DNA of 64,000 nucleotides from Allodiplogaster sudhausi (lineage: Eukaryota > Nematoda > Chromadorea > Rhabditida > Diplogasteridae), in NCBI GenBank assembly GCA_945643635.1, contig CALZFC010000030.1, forward strand, positions 533,501 to 597,500, written 5' to 3'. A program made the position numbers and the translations under genes. This document shows positions 39,948 through 52,000 of this stretch, piece by piece. The notes beneath the pieces were generated by a model, which was given only the letters and a program-made list of their open reading frames with translations, searched no databases and was not told the DNA's origin. Each line of letters opens with the position of its first letter. The first letter of the stretch is position 1.

Positions 39948-40068
39948 GCCACAATTCATGTCGATTGGAAAAAGTATGCGCCGACGTTGTGTAGGCAGGC
40001 CATGGTCATGAAATTCGTATTTTATCAAGCATGTCATGCTCGTTCCGGCTTTATAATAGTAGTAGGAA
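39899..40068 (+). repeat. Reference 170 bp monomer (type A)
   Basis: This unit represents the sequence that dominates the central core. It is exactly 170 bp, with A47, C33, G41, T49. It contains ten CpG dinucleotides against about eight expected from base composition, so CpG is not depleted. Type A is defined by CCTGGG at the start, TTCATG, GATTGGAAAAAGTATG, GTGTAGG, GAAATTC, GTTCCGG and GTAGTAGG. The phase (starting at CCTGGG) is arbitrary, chosen because the commonest indels fall at this junction. There is no internal tandem duplication that would make it a dimer of a shorter unit; only short words (GTTCCG, CATG) recur inside it. Confidence 0.97.
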
Positions 40069-43000
40069 CCTGGGAAGTATCACAGCCGTATTCTACGAAA
40101 AATTTGAGTCAGGTTCCGCCACAATTCATGTCGATTGGAAAAAGTATGCGCCGACGTTGTGTAGGCAGGCCATGGTCATGAAATTCGTATTTTATCAAGC
40201 ATGTCATGCTCGTTCCGGCTTTATAATAGTAGTAGGAACCTGGGAAGTATCACAGCCGTATTCTACGAAAAATTTGAGTCAGGTTCCGCCACAATTCATG
40301 TCGATTGGAAAAAGTATGCGCCGACGTTGTGTAGGCAGGCCATGGTCATGAAATTCGTATTTTATCAAGCATGTCATGCTCGTTCCGGCTTTATAATAGT
40401 AGTAGGAACCTGGGAAGTATCACAGCCGTATTCTACGAAAAATTTGAGTCAGGTTCCGCCACAATTCATGTCGATTGGAAAAAGTATGCGCCGACGTTGT
40501 GTAGGCAGGCCATGGTCATGAAATTCGTATTTTATCAAGCATGTCATGCTCGTTCCGGCTTTATAATAGTAGTAGGAACCTGGGAAGTATCACAGCCGTA
40601 TTCTACGAAAAATTTGAGTCAGGTTCCGCCACAATTCATGTCGATTGGAAAAAGTATGCGCCGACGTTGTGTAGGCAGGCCATGGTCATGAAATTCGTAT
40701 TTTATCAAGCATGTCATGCTCGTTCCGGCTTTATAATAGTAGTAGGAACCTGGGAAGTATCACAGCCGTATTCTACGAAAAATTTGAGTCAGGTTCCGCC
40801 ACAATTCATGTCGATTGGAAAAAGTATGCGCCGACGTTGTGTAGGCAGGCCATGGTCATGAAATTCGTATTTTATCAAGCATGTCATGCTCGTTCCGGCT
40901 TTATAATAGTAGTAGGAACCTGGGAAGTATCACAGCCGTATTCTACGAAAAATTTGAGTCAGGTTCCGCCACAATTCATGTCGATTGGAAAAAGTATGCG
41001 CCGACGTTGTGTAGGCAGGCCATGGTCATGAAATTCGTATTTTATCAAGCATGTCATGCTCGTTCCGGCTTTATAATAGTAGTAGGAACCTGGGAAGTAT
41101 CACAGCCGTATTCTACGAAAAATTTGAGTCAGGTTCCGCCACAATTCATGTCGATTGGAAAAAGTATGCGCCGACGTTGTGTAGGCAGGCCATGGTCATG
41201 AAATTCGTATTTTATCAAGCATGTCATGCTCGTTCCGGCTTTATAATAGTAGTAGGAACCTGGGAAGTATCACAGCCGTATTCTACGAAAAATTTGAGTC
41301 AGGTTCCGCCACAATTCATGTCGATTGGAAAAAGTATGCGCCGACGTTGTGTAGGCAGGCCATGGTCATGAAATTCGTATTTTATCAAGCATGTCATGCT
41401 CGTTCCGGCTTTATAATAGTAGTAGGAACCTGGGAAGTATCACAGCCGTATTCTACGAAAAATTTGAGTCAGGTTCCGCCACAATTCATGTCGATTGGAA
41501 AAAGTATGCGCCGACGTTGTGTAGGCAGGCCATGGTCATGAAATTCGTATTTTATCAAGCATGTCATGCTCGTTCCGGCTTTATAATAGTAGTAGGAACC
41601 TGGGAAGTATCACAGCCGTATTCTACGAAAAATTTGAGTCAGGTTCCGCCACAATTCATGTCGATTGGAAAAAGTATGCGCCGACGTTGTGTAGGCAGGC
41701 CATGGTCATGAAATTCGTATTTTATCAAGCATGTCATGCTCGTTCCGGCTTTATAATAGTAGTAGGAACCTGGGAAGTATCACAGCCGTATTCTACGAAA
41801 AATTTGAGTCAGGTTCCGCCACAATTCATGTCGATTGGAAAAAGTATGCGCCGACGTTGTGTAGGCAGGCCATGGTCATGAAATTCGTATTTTATCAAGC
41901 ATGTCATGCTCGTTCCGGCTTTATAATAGTAGTAGGAACCTGGGAAGTATCACAGCCGTATTCTACGAAAAATTTGAGTCAGGTTCCGCCACAATTCATG
42001 TCGATTGGAAAAAGTATGCGCCGACGTTGTGTAGGCAGGCCATGGTCATGAAATTCGTATTTTATCAAGCATGTCATGCTCGTTCCGGCTTTATAATAGT
42101 AGTAGGAACCTGGGAAGTATCACAGCCGTATTCTACGAAAAATTTGAGTCAGGTTCCGCCACAATTCATGTCGATTGGAAAAAGTATGCGCCGACGTTGT
42201 GTAGGCAGGCCATGGTCATGAAATTCGTATTTTATCAAGCATGTCATGCTCGTTCCGGCTTTATAATAGTAGTAGGAACCTGGGAAGTATCACAGCCGTA
42301 TTCTACGAAAAATTTGAGTCAGGTTCCGCCACAATTCATGTCGATTGGAAAAAGTATGCGCCGACGTTGTGTAGGCAGGCCATGGTCATGAAATTCGTAT
42401 TTTATCAAGCATGTCATGCTCGTTCCGGCTTTATAATAGTAGTAGGAACCTGGAAGTATCACAGCCGTATTCTACGAAAAATTTGAGTCAGGTTCCGCCA
42501 CAATTCATGTCGATTGGAAAAAGTATGCGCCGACGTTGTGTAGGCAGGCCATGGTCATGAAATTCGTATTTTATCAAGCATGTCATGCTCGTTCCGGCTT
42601 TATAATAGTAGTAGGAACCTGGGAAGTATCACAGCCGTATTCTACGAAAAATTTGAGTCAGGTTCCGCCACAATTCATGTCGATTGGAAAAAGTATGCGC
42701 CGACGTTGTGTAGGCAGGCCATGGTCATGAAATTCGTATTTTATCAAGCATGTCATGCTCGTTCCGGCTTTATAATAGTAGTAGGAACCTGGGAAGTATC
42801 ACAGCCGTATTCTACGAAAAATTTGAGTCAGGTTCCGCCACAATTCATGTCGATTGGAAAAAGTATGCGCCGACGTTGTGTAGGCAGGCCATGGTCATGA
42901 AATTCGTATTTTATCAAGCATGTCATGCTCGTTCCGGCTTTATAATAGTAGTAGGAACCTGGGAAGTATCACAGCCGTATTCTACGAAAAATTTGAGTCA

Positions 43001-45341
43001 GGTTCCGCCACAATTCATGTCGATTGGAAAAAGTATGCGCCGACGTTGTGTAGGCAGGCCATGGTCATGAAATTCGTATTTTATCAAGCATGTCATGCTC
43101 GTTCCGGCTTTATAATAGTAGTAGGAACCTGGGAAGTATCACAGCCGTATTCTACGAAAAATTTGAGTCAGGTTCCGCCACAATTCATGTCGATTGGAAA
43201 AAGTATGCGCCGACGTTGTGTAGGCAGGCCATGGTCATGAAATTCGTATTTTATCAAGCATGTCATGCTCGTTCCGGCTTTATAATAGTAGTAGGAACCT
43301 GGGAAGTATCACAGCCGTATTCTACGAAAAATTTGAGTCAGGTTCCGCCACAATTCATGTCGATTGGAAAAAGTATGCGCCGACGTTGTGTAGGCAGGCC
43401 ATGGTCATGAAATTCGTATTTTATCAAGCATGTCATGCTCGTTCCGGCTTTATAATAGTAGTAGGAACCTGGGAAGTATCACAGCCGTATTCTACGAAAA
43501 ATTTGAGTCAGGTTCCGCCACAATTCATGTCGATTGGAAAAAGTATGCGCCGACGTTGTGTAGGCAGGCCATGGTCATGAAATTCGTATTTTATCAAGCA
43601 TGTCATGCTCGTTCCGGCTTTATAATAGTAGTAGGAACCTGGGAAGTATCACAGCCGTATTCTACGAAAAATTTGAGTCAGGTTCCGCCACAATTCATGT
43701 CGATTGGAAAAAGTATGCGCCGACGTTGTGTAGGCAGGCCATGGTCATGAAATTCGTATTTTATCAAGCATGTCATGCTCGTTCCGGCTTTATAATAGTA
43801 GTAGGAACCTGGGAAGTATCACAGCCGTATTCTACGAAAAATTTGAGTCAGGTTCCGCCACAATTCATGTCGATTGGAAAAAGTATGCGCCGACGTTGTG
43901 TAGGCAGGCCATGGTCATGAAATTCGTATTTTATCAAGCATGTCATGCTCGTTCCGGCTTTATAATAGTAGTAGGAACCTGGGAAGTATCACAGCCGTAT
44001 TCTACGAAAAATTTGAGTCAGGTTCCGCCACAATTCATGTCGATTGGAAAAAGTATGCGCCGACGTTGTGTAGGCAGGCCATGGTCATGAAATTCGTATT
44101 TTATCAAGCATGTCATGCTCGTTCCGGCTTTATAATAGTAGTAGGAACCTGGGAAGTATCACAGCCGTATTCTACGAAAAATTTGAGTCAGGTTCCGCCA
44201 CAATTCATGTCGATTGGAAAAAGTATGCGCCGACGTTGTGTAGGCAGGCCATGGTCATGAAATTCGTATTTTATCAAGCATGTCATGCTCGTTCCGGCTT
44301 TATAATAGTAGTAGGAACCTGGGAAGTATCACAGCCGTATTCTACGAAAAATTTGAGTCAGGTTCCGCCACAATTCATGTCGATTGGAAAAAGTATGCGC
44401 CGACGTTGTGTAGGCAGGCCATGGTCATGAAATTCGTATTTTATCAAGCATGTCATGCTCGTTCCGGCTTTATAATAGTAGTAGGAACCTGGGAAGTATC
44501 ACAGCCGTATTCTACGAAAAATTTGAGTCAGGTTCCGCCACAATTCATGTCGATTGGAAAAAGTATGCGCCGACGTTGTGTAGGCAGGCCATGGTCATGA
44601 AATTCGTATTTTATCAAGCATGTCATGCTCGTTCCGGCTTTATAATAGTAGTAGGAACCTGGGAAGTATCACAGCCGTATTCTACGAAAAATTTGAGTCA
44701 GGTTCCGCCACAATTCATGTCGATTGGAAAAAGTATGCGCCGACGTTGTGTAGGCAGGCCATGGTCATGAAATTCGTATTTTATCAAGCATGTCATGCTC
44801 GTTCCGGCTTTATAATAGTAGTAGGAACCTGGGAAGTATCACAGCCGTATTCTACGAAAAATTTGAGTCAGGTTCCGCCACAATTCATGTCGATTGGAAA
44901 AAGTATGCGCCGACGTTGTGTAGGCAGGCCATGGTCATGAAATTCGTATTTTATCAAGCATGTCATGCTCGTTCCGGCTTTATAATAGTAGTAGGAACCT
45001 GGGAAGTATCACAGCCGTATTCTACGAAAAATTTGAGTCAGGTTCCGCCACAATTCATGTCGATTGGAAAAAGTATGCGCCGACGTTGTGTAGGCAGGCC
45101 ATGGTCATGAAATTCGTATTTTATCAAGCATGTCATGCTCGTTCCGGCTTTATAATAGTAGTAGGAACCTGGGAAGTATCACAGCCGTATTCTACGAAAA
45201 ATTTGAGTCAGGTTCCGCCACAATTCATGTCGATTGGAAAAAGTATGCGCCGACGTTGTGTAGGCAGGCCATGGTCATGAAATTCGTATTTTATCAAGCA
45301 TGTCATGCTCGTTCCGGCTTTATAATAGTAGTAGGAACCTG

Positions 45342-48300
45342 GAAGTATCACAGCCGTATTCTACGAAAAATTTGAGTCAGGTTCCGCCACAATTCATGTC
45401 GATTGGAAAAAGTATGCGCCGACGTTGTGTAGGCAGGCCATGGTCATGAAATTCGTATTTTATCAAGCATGTCATGCTCGTTCCGGCTTTATAATAGTAG
45501 TAGGAACCTGGGAAGTATCACAGCCGTATTCTACGAAAAATTTGAGTCAGGTTCCGCCACAATTCATGTCGATTGGAAAAAGTATGCGCCGACGTTGTGT
45601 AGGCAGGCCATGGTCATGAAATTCGTATTTTATCAAGCATGTCATGCTCGTTCCGGCTTTATAATAGTAGTAGGAACCTGGGAAGTATCACAGCCGTATT
45701 CTACGAAAAATTTGAGTCAGGTTCCGCCACAATTCATGTCGATTGGAAAAAGTATGCGCCGACGTTGTGTAGGCAGGCCATGGTCATGAAATTCGTATTT
45801 TATCAAGCATGTCATGCTCGTTCCGGCTTTATAATAGTAGTAGGAACCTGGGAAGTATCACAGCCGTATTCTACGAAAAATTTGAGTCAGGTTCCGCCAC
45901 AATTCATGTCGATTGGAAAAAGTATGCGCCGACGTTGTGTAGGCAGGCCATGGTCATGAAATTCGTATTTTATCAAGCATGTCATGCTCGTTCCGGCTTT
46001 ATAATAGTAGTAGGAACCTGGGAAGTATCACAGCCGTATTCTACGAAAAATTTGAGTCAGGTTCCGCCACAATTCATGTCGATTGGAAAAAGTATGCGCC
46101 GACGTTGTGTAGGCAGGCCATGGTCATGAAATTCGTATTTTATCAAGCATGTCATGCTCGTTCCGGCTTTATAATAGTAGTAGGAACCTGGGAAGTATCA
46201 CAGCCGTATTCTACGAAAAATTTGAGTCAGGTTCCGCCACAATTCATGTCGATTGGAAAAAGTATGCGCCGACGTTGTGTAGGCAGGCCATGGTCATGAA
46301 ATTCGTATTTTATCAAGCATGTCATGCTCGTTCCGGCTTTATAATAGTAGTAGGAACCTGGGAAGTATCACAGCCGTATTCTACGAAAAATTTGAGTCAG
46401 GTTCCGCCACAATTCATGTCGATTGGAAAAAGTATGCGCCGACGTTGTGTAGGCAGGCCATGGTCATGAAATTCGTATTTTATCAAGCATGTCATGCTCG
46501 TTCCGGCTTTATAATAGTAGTAGGAACCTGGGAAGTATCACAGCCGTATTCTACGAAAAATTTGAGTCAGGTTCCGCCACAATTCATGTCGATTGGAAAA
46601 AGTATGCGCCGACGTTGTGTAGGCAGGCCATGGTCATGAAATTCGTATTTTATCAAGCATGTCATGCTCGTTCCGGCTTTATAATAGTAGTAGGAACCTG
46701 GGAAGTATCACAGCCGTATTCTACGAAAAATTTGAGTCAGGTTCCGCCACAATTCATGTCGATTGGAAAAAGTATGCGCCGACGTTGTGTAGGCAGGCCA
46801 TGGTCATGAAATTCGTATTTTATCAAGCATGTCATGCTCGTTCCGGCTTTATAATAGTAGTAGGAACCTGGGAAGTATCACAGCCGTATTCTACGAAAAA
46901 TTTGAGTCAGGTTCCGCCACAATTCATGTCGATTGGAAAAAGTATGCGCCGACGTTGTGTAGGCAGGCCATGGTCATGAAATTCGTATTTTATCAAGCAT
47001 GTCATGCTCGTTCCGGCTTTATAATAGTAGTAGGAACCTGGGAAGTATCACAGCCGTATTCTACGAAAAATTTGAGTCAGGTTCCGCCACAATTCATGTC
47101 GATTGGAAAAAGTATGCGCCGACGTTGTGTAGGCAGGCCATGGTCATGAAATTCGTATTTTATCAAGCATGTCATGCTCGTTCCGGCTTTATAATAGTAG
47201 TAGGAACCTGGGAAGTATCACAGCCGTATTCTACGAAAAATTTGAGTCAGGTTCCGCCACAATTCATGTCGATTGGAAAAAGTATGCGCCGACGTTGTGT
47301 AGGCAGGCCATGGTCATGAAATTCGTATTTTATCAAGCATGTCATGCTCGTTCCGGCTTTATAATAGTAGTAGGAACCTGGGAAGTATCACAGCCGTATT
47401 CTACGAAAAATTTGAGTCAGGTTCCGCCACAATTCATGTCGATTGGAAAAAGTATGCGCCGACGTTGTGTAGGCAGGCCATGGTCATGAAATTCGTATTT
47501 TATCAAGCATGTCATGCTCGTTCCGGCTTTATAATAGTAGTAGGAACCTGGGAAGTATCACAGCCGTATTCTACGAAAAATTTGAGTCAGGTTCCGCCAC
47601 AATTCATGTCGATTGGAAAAAGTATGCGCCGACGTTGTGTAGGCAGGCCATGGTCATGAAATTCGTATTTTATCAAGCATGTCATGCTCGTTCCGGCTTT
47701 ATAATAGTAGTAGGAACCTGGGAAGTATCACAGCCGTATTCTACGAAAAATTTGAGTCAGGTTCCGCCACAATTCATGTCGATTGGAAAAAGTATGCGCC
47801 GACGTTGTGTAGGCAGGCCATGGTCATGAAATTCGTATTTTATCAAGCATGTCATGCTCGTTCCGGCTTTATAATAGTAGTAGGAACCTGGGAAGTATCA
47901 CAGCCGTATTCTACGAAAAATTTGAGTCAGGTTCCGCCACAATTCATGTCGATTGGAAAAAGTATGCGCCGACGTTGTGTAGGCAGGCCATGGTCATGAA
48001 ATTCGTATTTTATCAAGCATGTCATGCTCGTTCCGGCTTTATAATAGTAGTAGGAACCTGGGAAGTATCACAGCCGTATTCTACGAAAAATTTGAGTCAG
48101 GTTCCGCCACAATTCATGTCGATTGGAAAAAGTATGCGCCGACGTTGTGTAGGCAGGCCATGGTCATGAAATTCGTATTTTATCAAGCATGTCATGCTCG
48201 TTCCGGCTTTATAATAGTAGTAGGAACCTGGGAAGTATCACAGCCGTATTCTACGAAAAATTTGAGTCAGGTTCCGCCACAATTCATGTCGATTGGAAAA

Positions 48301-49076
48301 AGTATGCGCCGACGTTGTGTAGGCAGGCCATGGTCATGAAATTCGTATTTTATCAAGCATGTCATGCTCGTTCCGGCTTTATAATAGTAGTAGGAACCTG
48401 GGAAGTATCACAGCCGTATTCTACGAAAAATTTGAGTCAGGTTCCGCCACAATTCATGTCGATTGGAAAAAGTATGCGCCGACGTTGTGTAGGCAGGCCA
48501 TGGTCATGAAATTCGTATTTTATCAAGCATGTCATGCTCGTTCCGGCTTTATAATAGTAGTAGGAACCTGGGAAGTATCACAGCCGTATTCTACGAAAAA
48601 TTTGAGTCAGGTTCCGCCACAATTCATGTCGATTGGAAAAAGTATGCGCCGACGTTGTGTAGGCAGGCCATGGTCATGAAATTCGTATTTTATCAAGCAT
48701 GTCATGCTCGTTCCGGCTTTATAATAGTAGTAGGAACCTGGGAAGTATCACAGCCGTATTCTACGAAAAATTTGAGTCAGGTTCCGCCACAATTCATGTC
48801 GATTGGAAAAAGTATGCGCCGACGTTGTGTAGGCAGGCCATGGTCATGAAATTCGTATTTTATCAAGCATGTCATGCTCGTTCCGGCTTTATAATAGTAG
48901 TAGGAACCTGGGAAGTATCACAGCCGTATTCTACGAAAAATTTGAGTCAGGTTCCGCCACAATTCATGTCGATTGGAAAAAGTATGCGCCGACGTTGTGT
49001 AGGCAGGCCATGGTCATGAAATTCGTATTTTATCAAGCATGTCATGCTCGTTCCGGCTTTATAATAGTAGTAGGAA
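45342..49076. repeat. Longest run of apparently identical monomers
   Basis: From the one-base junction deletion at 45,340 to the next at 49,077 there are about 22 consecutive units in perfect 170 bp register with no difference I could see. A similar run of about 17 units lies between 42,451 and 45,340, and about 20 units between 38,992 and 42,451. Runs like this are where assembly collapse or expansion is most likely, so the copy number here is the least secure in the window. Confidence 0.85.
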
Positions 49077-52000
49077 CCGGGAAGTATCACAGCCGTATTC
49101 TACGAAAAATTTGAGTCAGGTTCCGCCACAATTCATGTCGATTGGAAAAAGTATGCGCCGACGTTGTGTAGGCAGGCCATGGTCATGAAATTCGTATTTT
49201 ATCAAGCATGTCATGCTCGTTCCGGCTTTATAATAGTAGTAGGAACCTGGGAAGTATCACAGCCGTATTCTACGAAAAATTTGAGTCAGGTTCCGCCACA
49301 ATTCATGTCGATTGGAAAAAGTATGCGCCGACGTTGTGTAGGCAGGCCATGGTCATGAAATTCGTATTTTATCAAGCATGTCATGCTCGTTCCGGCTTTA
49401 TAATAGTAGTAGGAACCTGGGAAGTATCACAGCCGTATTCTACGAAAAATTTGAGTCAGGTTCCGCCACAATTCATGTCGATTGGAAAAAGTATGCGCCG
49501 ACGTTGTGTAGGCAGGCCATGGTCATGAAATTCGTATTTTATCAAGCATGTCATGCTCGTTCCGGCTTTATAATAGTAGTAGGAACCTGGGAAGTATCAC
49601 AGCCGTATTCTACGAAAAATTTGAGTCAGGTTCCGCCACAATTCATGTCGATTGGAAAAAGTATGCGCCGACGTTGTGTAGGCAGGCCATGGTCATGAAA
49701 TTCGTATTTTATCAAGCATGTCATGCTCGTTCCGGCTTTATAATAGTAGTAGGAACCTGGGAAGTATCACAGCCGTATTCTACGAAAAATTTGAGTCAGG
49801 TTCCGCCACAATTCATGTCGATTGGAAAAAGTATGCGCCGACGTTGTGTAGGCAGGCCATGGTCATGAAATTCGTATTTTATCAAGCATGTCATGCTCGT
49901 TCCGGCTTTATAATAGTAGTAGGAACCTGGGAAGTATCACAGCCGTATTCTACGAAAAATTTGAGTCAGGTTCCGCCACAATTCATGTCGATTGGAAAAA
50001 GTATGCGCCGACGTTGTGTAGGCAGGCCATGGTCATGAAATTCGTATTTTATCAAGCATGTCATGCTCGTTCCGGCTTTATAATAGTAGTAGGAACCTGG
50101 GAAGTATCACAGCCGTATTCTACGAAAAATTTGAGTCAGGTTCCGCCACAATTCATGTCGATTGGAAAAAGTATGCGCCGACGTTGTGTAGGCAGGCCAT
50201 GGTCATGAAATTCGTATTTTATCAAGCATGTCATGCTCGTTCCGGCTTTATAATAGTAGTAGGAACCTGGGAAGTATCACAGCCGTATTCTACGAAAAAT
50301 TTGAGTCAGGTTCCGCCACAATTCATGTCGATTGGAAAAAGTATGCGCCGACGTTGTGTAGGCAGGCCATGGTCATGAAATTCGTATTTTATCAAGCATG
50401 TCATGCTCGTTCCGGCTTTATAATAGTAGTAGGAACCTGGGAAGTATCACAGCCGTATTCTACGAAAAATTTGAGTCAGGTTCCGCCACAATTCATGTCG
50501 ATTGGAAAAAGTATGCGCCGACGTTGTGTTGGCAGGCCATGGTCATGAAATTCGTATTTTATCAAGCATGTCATGCTCGTTCCGGCTTTATAATAGTAGT
50601 AGGAACCTGGGAAGTATCACAGCCGTATTCTACGAAAAATTTGAGTCAGGTTCCGCCACAATTCATGTCGATTGGAAAAAGTATGCGCCGACGTTGTGTA
50701 GGCAGGCCATGGTCATGAAATTCGTATTTTATCAAGCATGTCATGCTCGTTCCGGCTTTATAATAGTAGTAGGAACCTGGGAAGTATCACAGCCGTATTC
50801 TACGAAAAATTTGAGTCAGGTTCCGCCACAATTCATGTCGATTGGAAAAAGTATGCGCCGACGTTGTGTAGGCAGGCCATGGTCATGAAATTCGTATTTT
50901 ATCAAGCATGTCATGCTCGTTCCGGCTTTATAATAGTAGTAGGAACCTGGGAAGTATCACAGCCGTATTCTACGAAAAATTTGAGTCAGGTTCCGCCACA
51001 ATTCATGTCGATTGGAAAAAGTATGCGCCGACGTTGTGTTGGCAGGCCATGGTCATGAAATTCGTATTTTATCAAGCATGTCATGCTCGTTCCGGCTTTA
51101 TAATAGTAGTAGGAACCTGGGAAGTATCACAGCCGTATTCTACGAAAAATTTGAGTCAGGTTCCGCCACAATTCATGTCGATTGGAAAAAGTATGCGCCG
51201 ACGTTGTGTAGGCAGGCCATGGTCATGAAATTCGTATTTTATCAAGCATGTCATGCTCGTTCCGGCTTTATAATAGTAGTAGGAACCGGGAAGTATCACA
51301 GCCGTATTCTACGAAAAATTTGAGTCAGGTTCCGCCACAATTCATGTCGATTGGAAAAAGTATGCGCCGACGTTGTGTAGGCAGGCCATGGTCATGAAAT
51401 TCGTATTTTATCAAGCATGTCATGCTCGTTCCGGCTTTATAATAGTAGTAGGAACCTGGGAAGTATCACAGCCGTATTCTACGAAAAATTTGAGTCAGGT
51501 TCCGCCACAATTCATGTCGATTGGAAAAAGTATGCGCCGACGTTGTGTAGGCAGGCCATGGTCATGAAATTCGTATTTTATCAAGCATGTCATGCTCGTT
51601 CCGGCTTTATAATAGTAGTAGGAACCTGGGAAGTATCACAGCCGTATTCTACGAAAAATTTGAGTCAGGTTCCGCCACAATTCATGTCGATTGGAAAAAG
51701 TATGCGCCGACGTTGTGTAGGCAGGCCATGGTCATGAAATTCGTATTTTATCAAGCATGTCATGCTCGTTCCGGCTTTATAATAGTAGTAGGAACCTGGG
51801 AAGTATCACAGCCGTATTCTACGAAAAATTTGAGTCAGGTTCCGCCACAATTCATGTCGATTGGAAAAAGTATGCGCCGACGTTGTGTAGGCAGGCCATG
51901 GTCATGAAATTCGTATTTTATCAAGCATGTCATGCTCGTTCCGGCTTTATAATAGTAGTAGGAACCGGGAAGTATCACAGCCGTATTCTACGAAAAATTT

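Noticed and set aside
40049..40060. CTTTATAATAG as a TATA box or bacterial -10 promoter element
   Set aside because: It contains TATAAT, but no matching -35 hexamer lies at the right distance, it occurs in every one of ~377 units, and no gene follows.
39899..40068. Primate-style CENP-B box or alpha satellite identity
   Set aside because: Length is similar to the 171 bp alpha monomer, but no segment fits NTTCGNNNNANNCGGGN on either strand and the sequence does not resemble alpha satellite.
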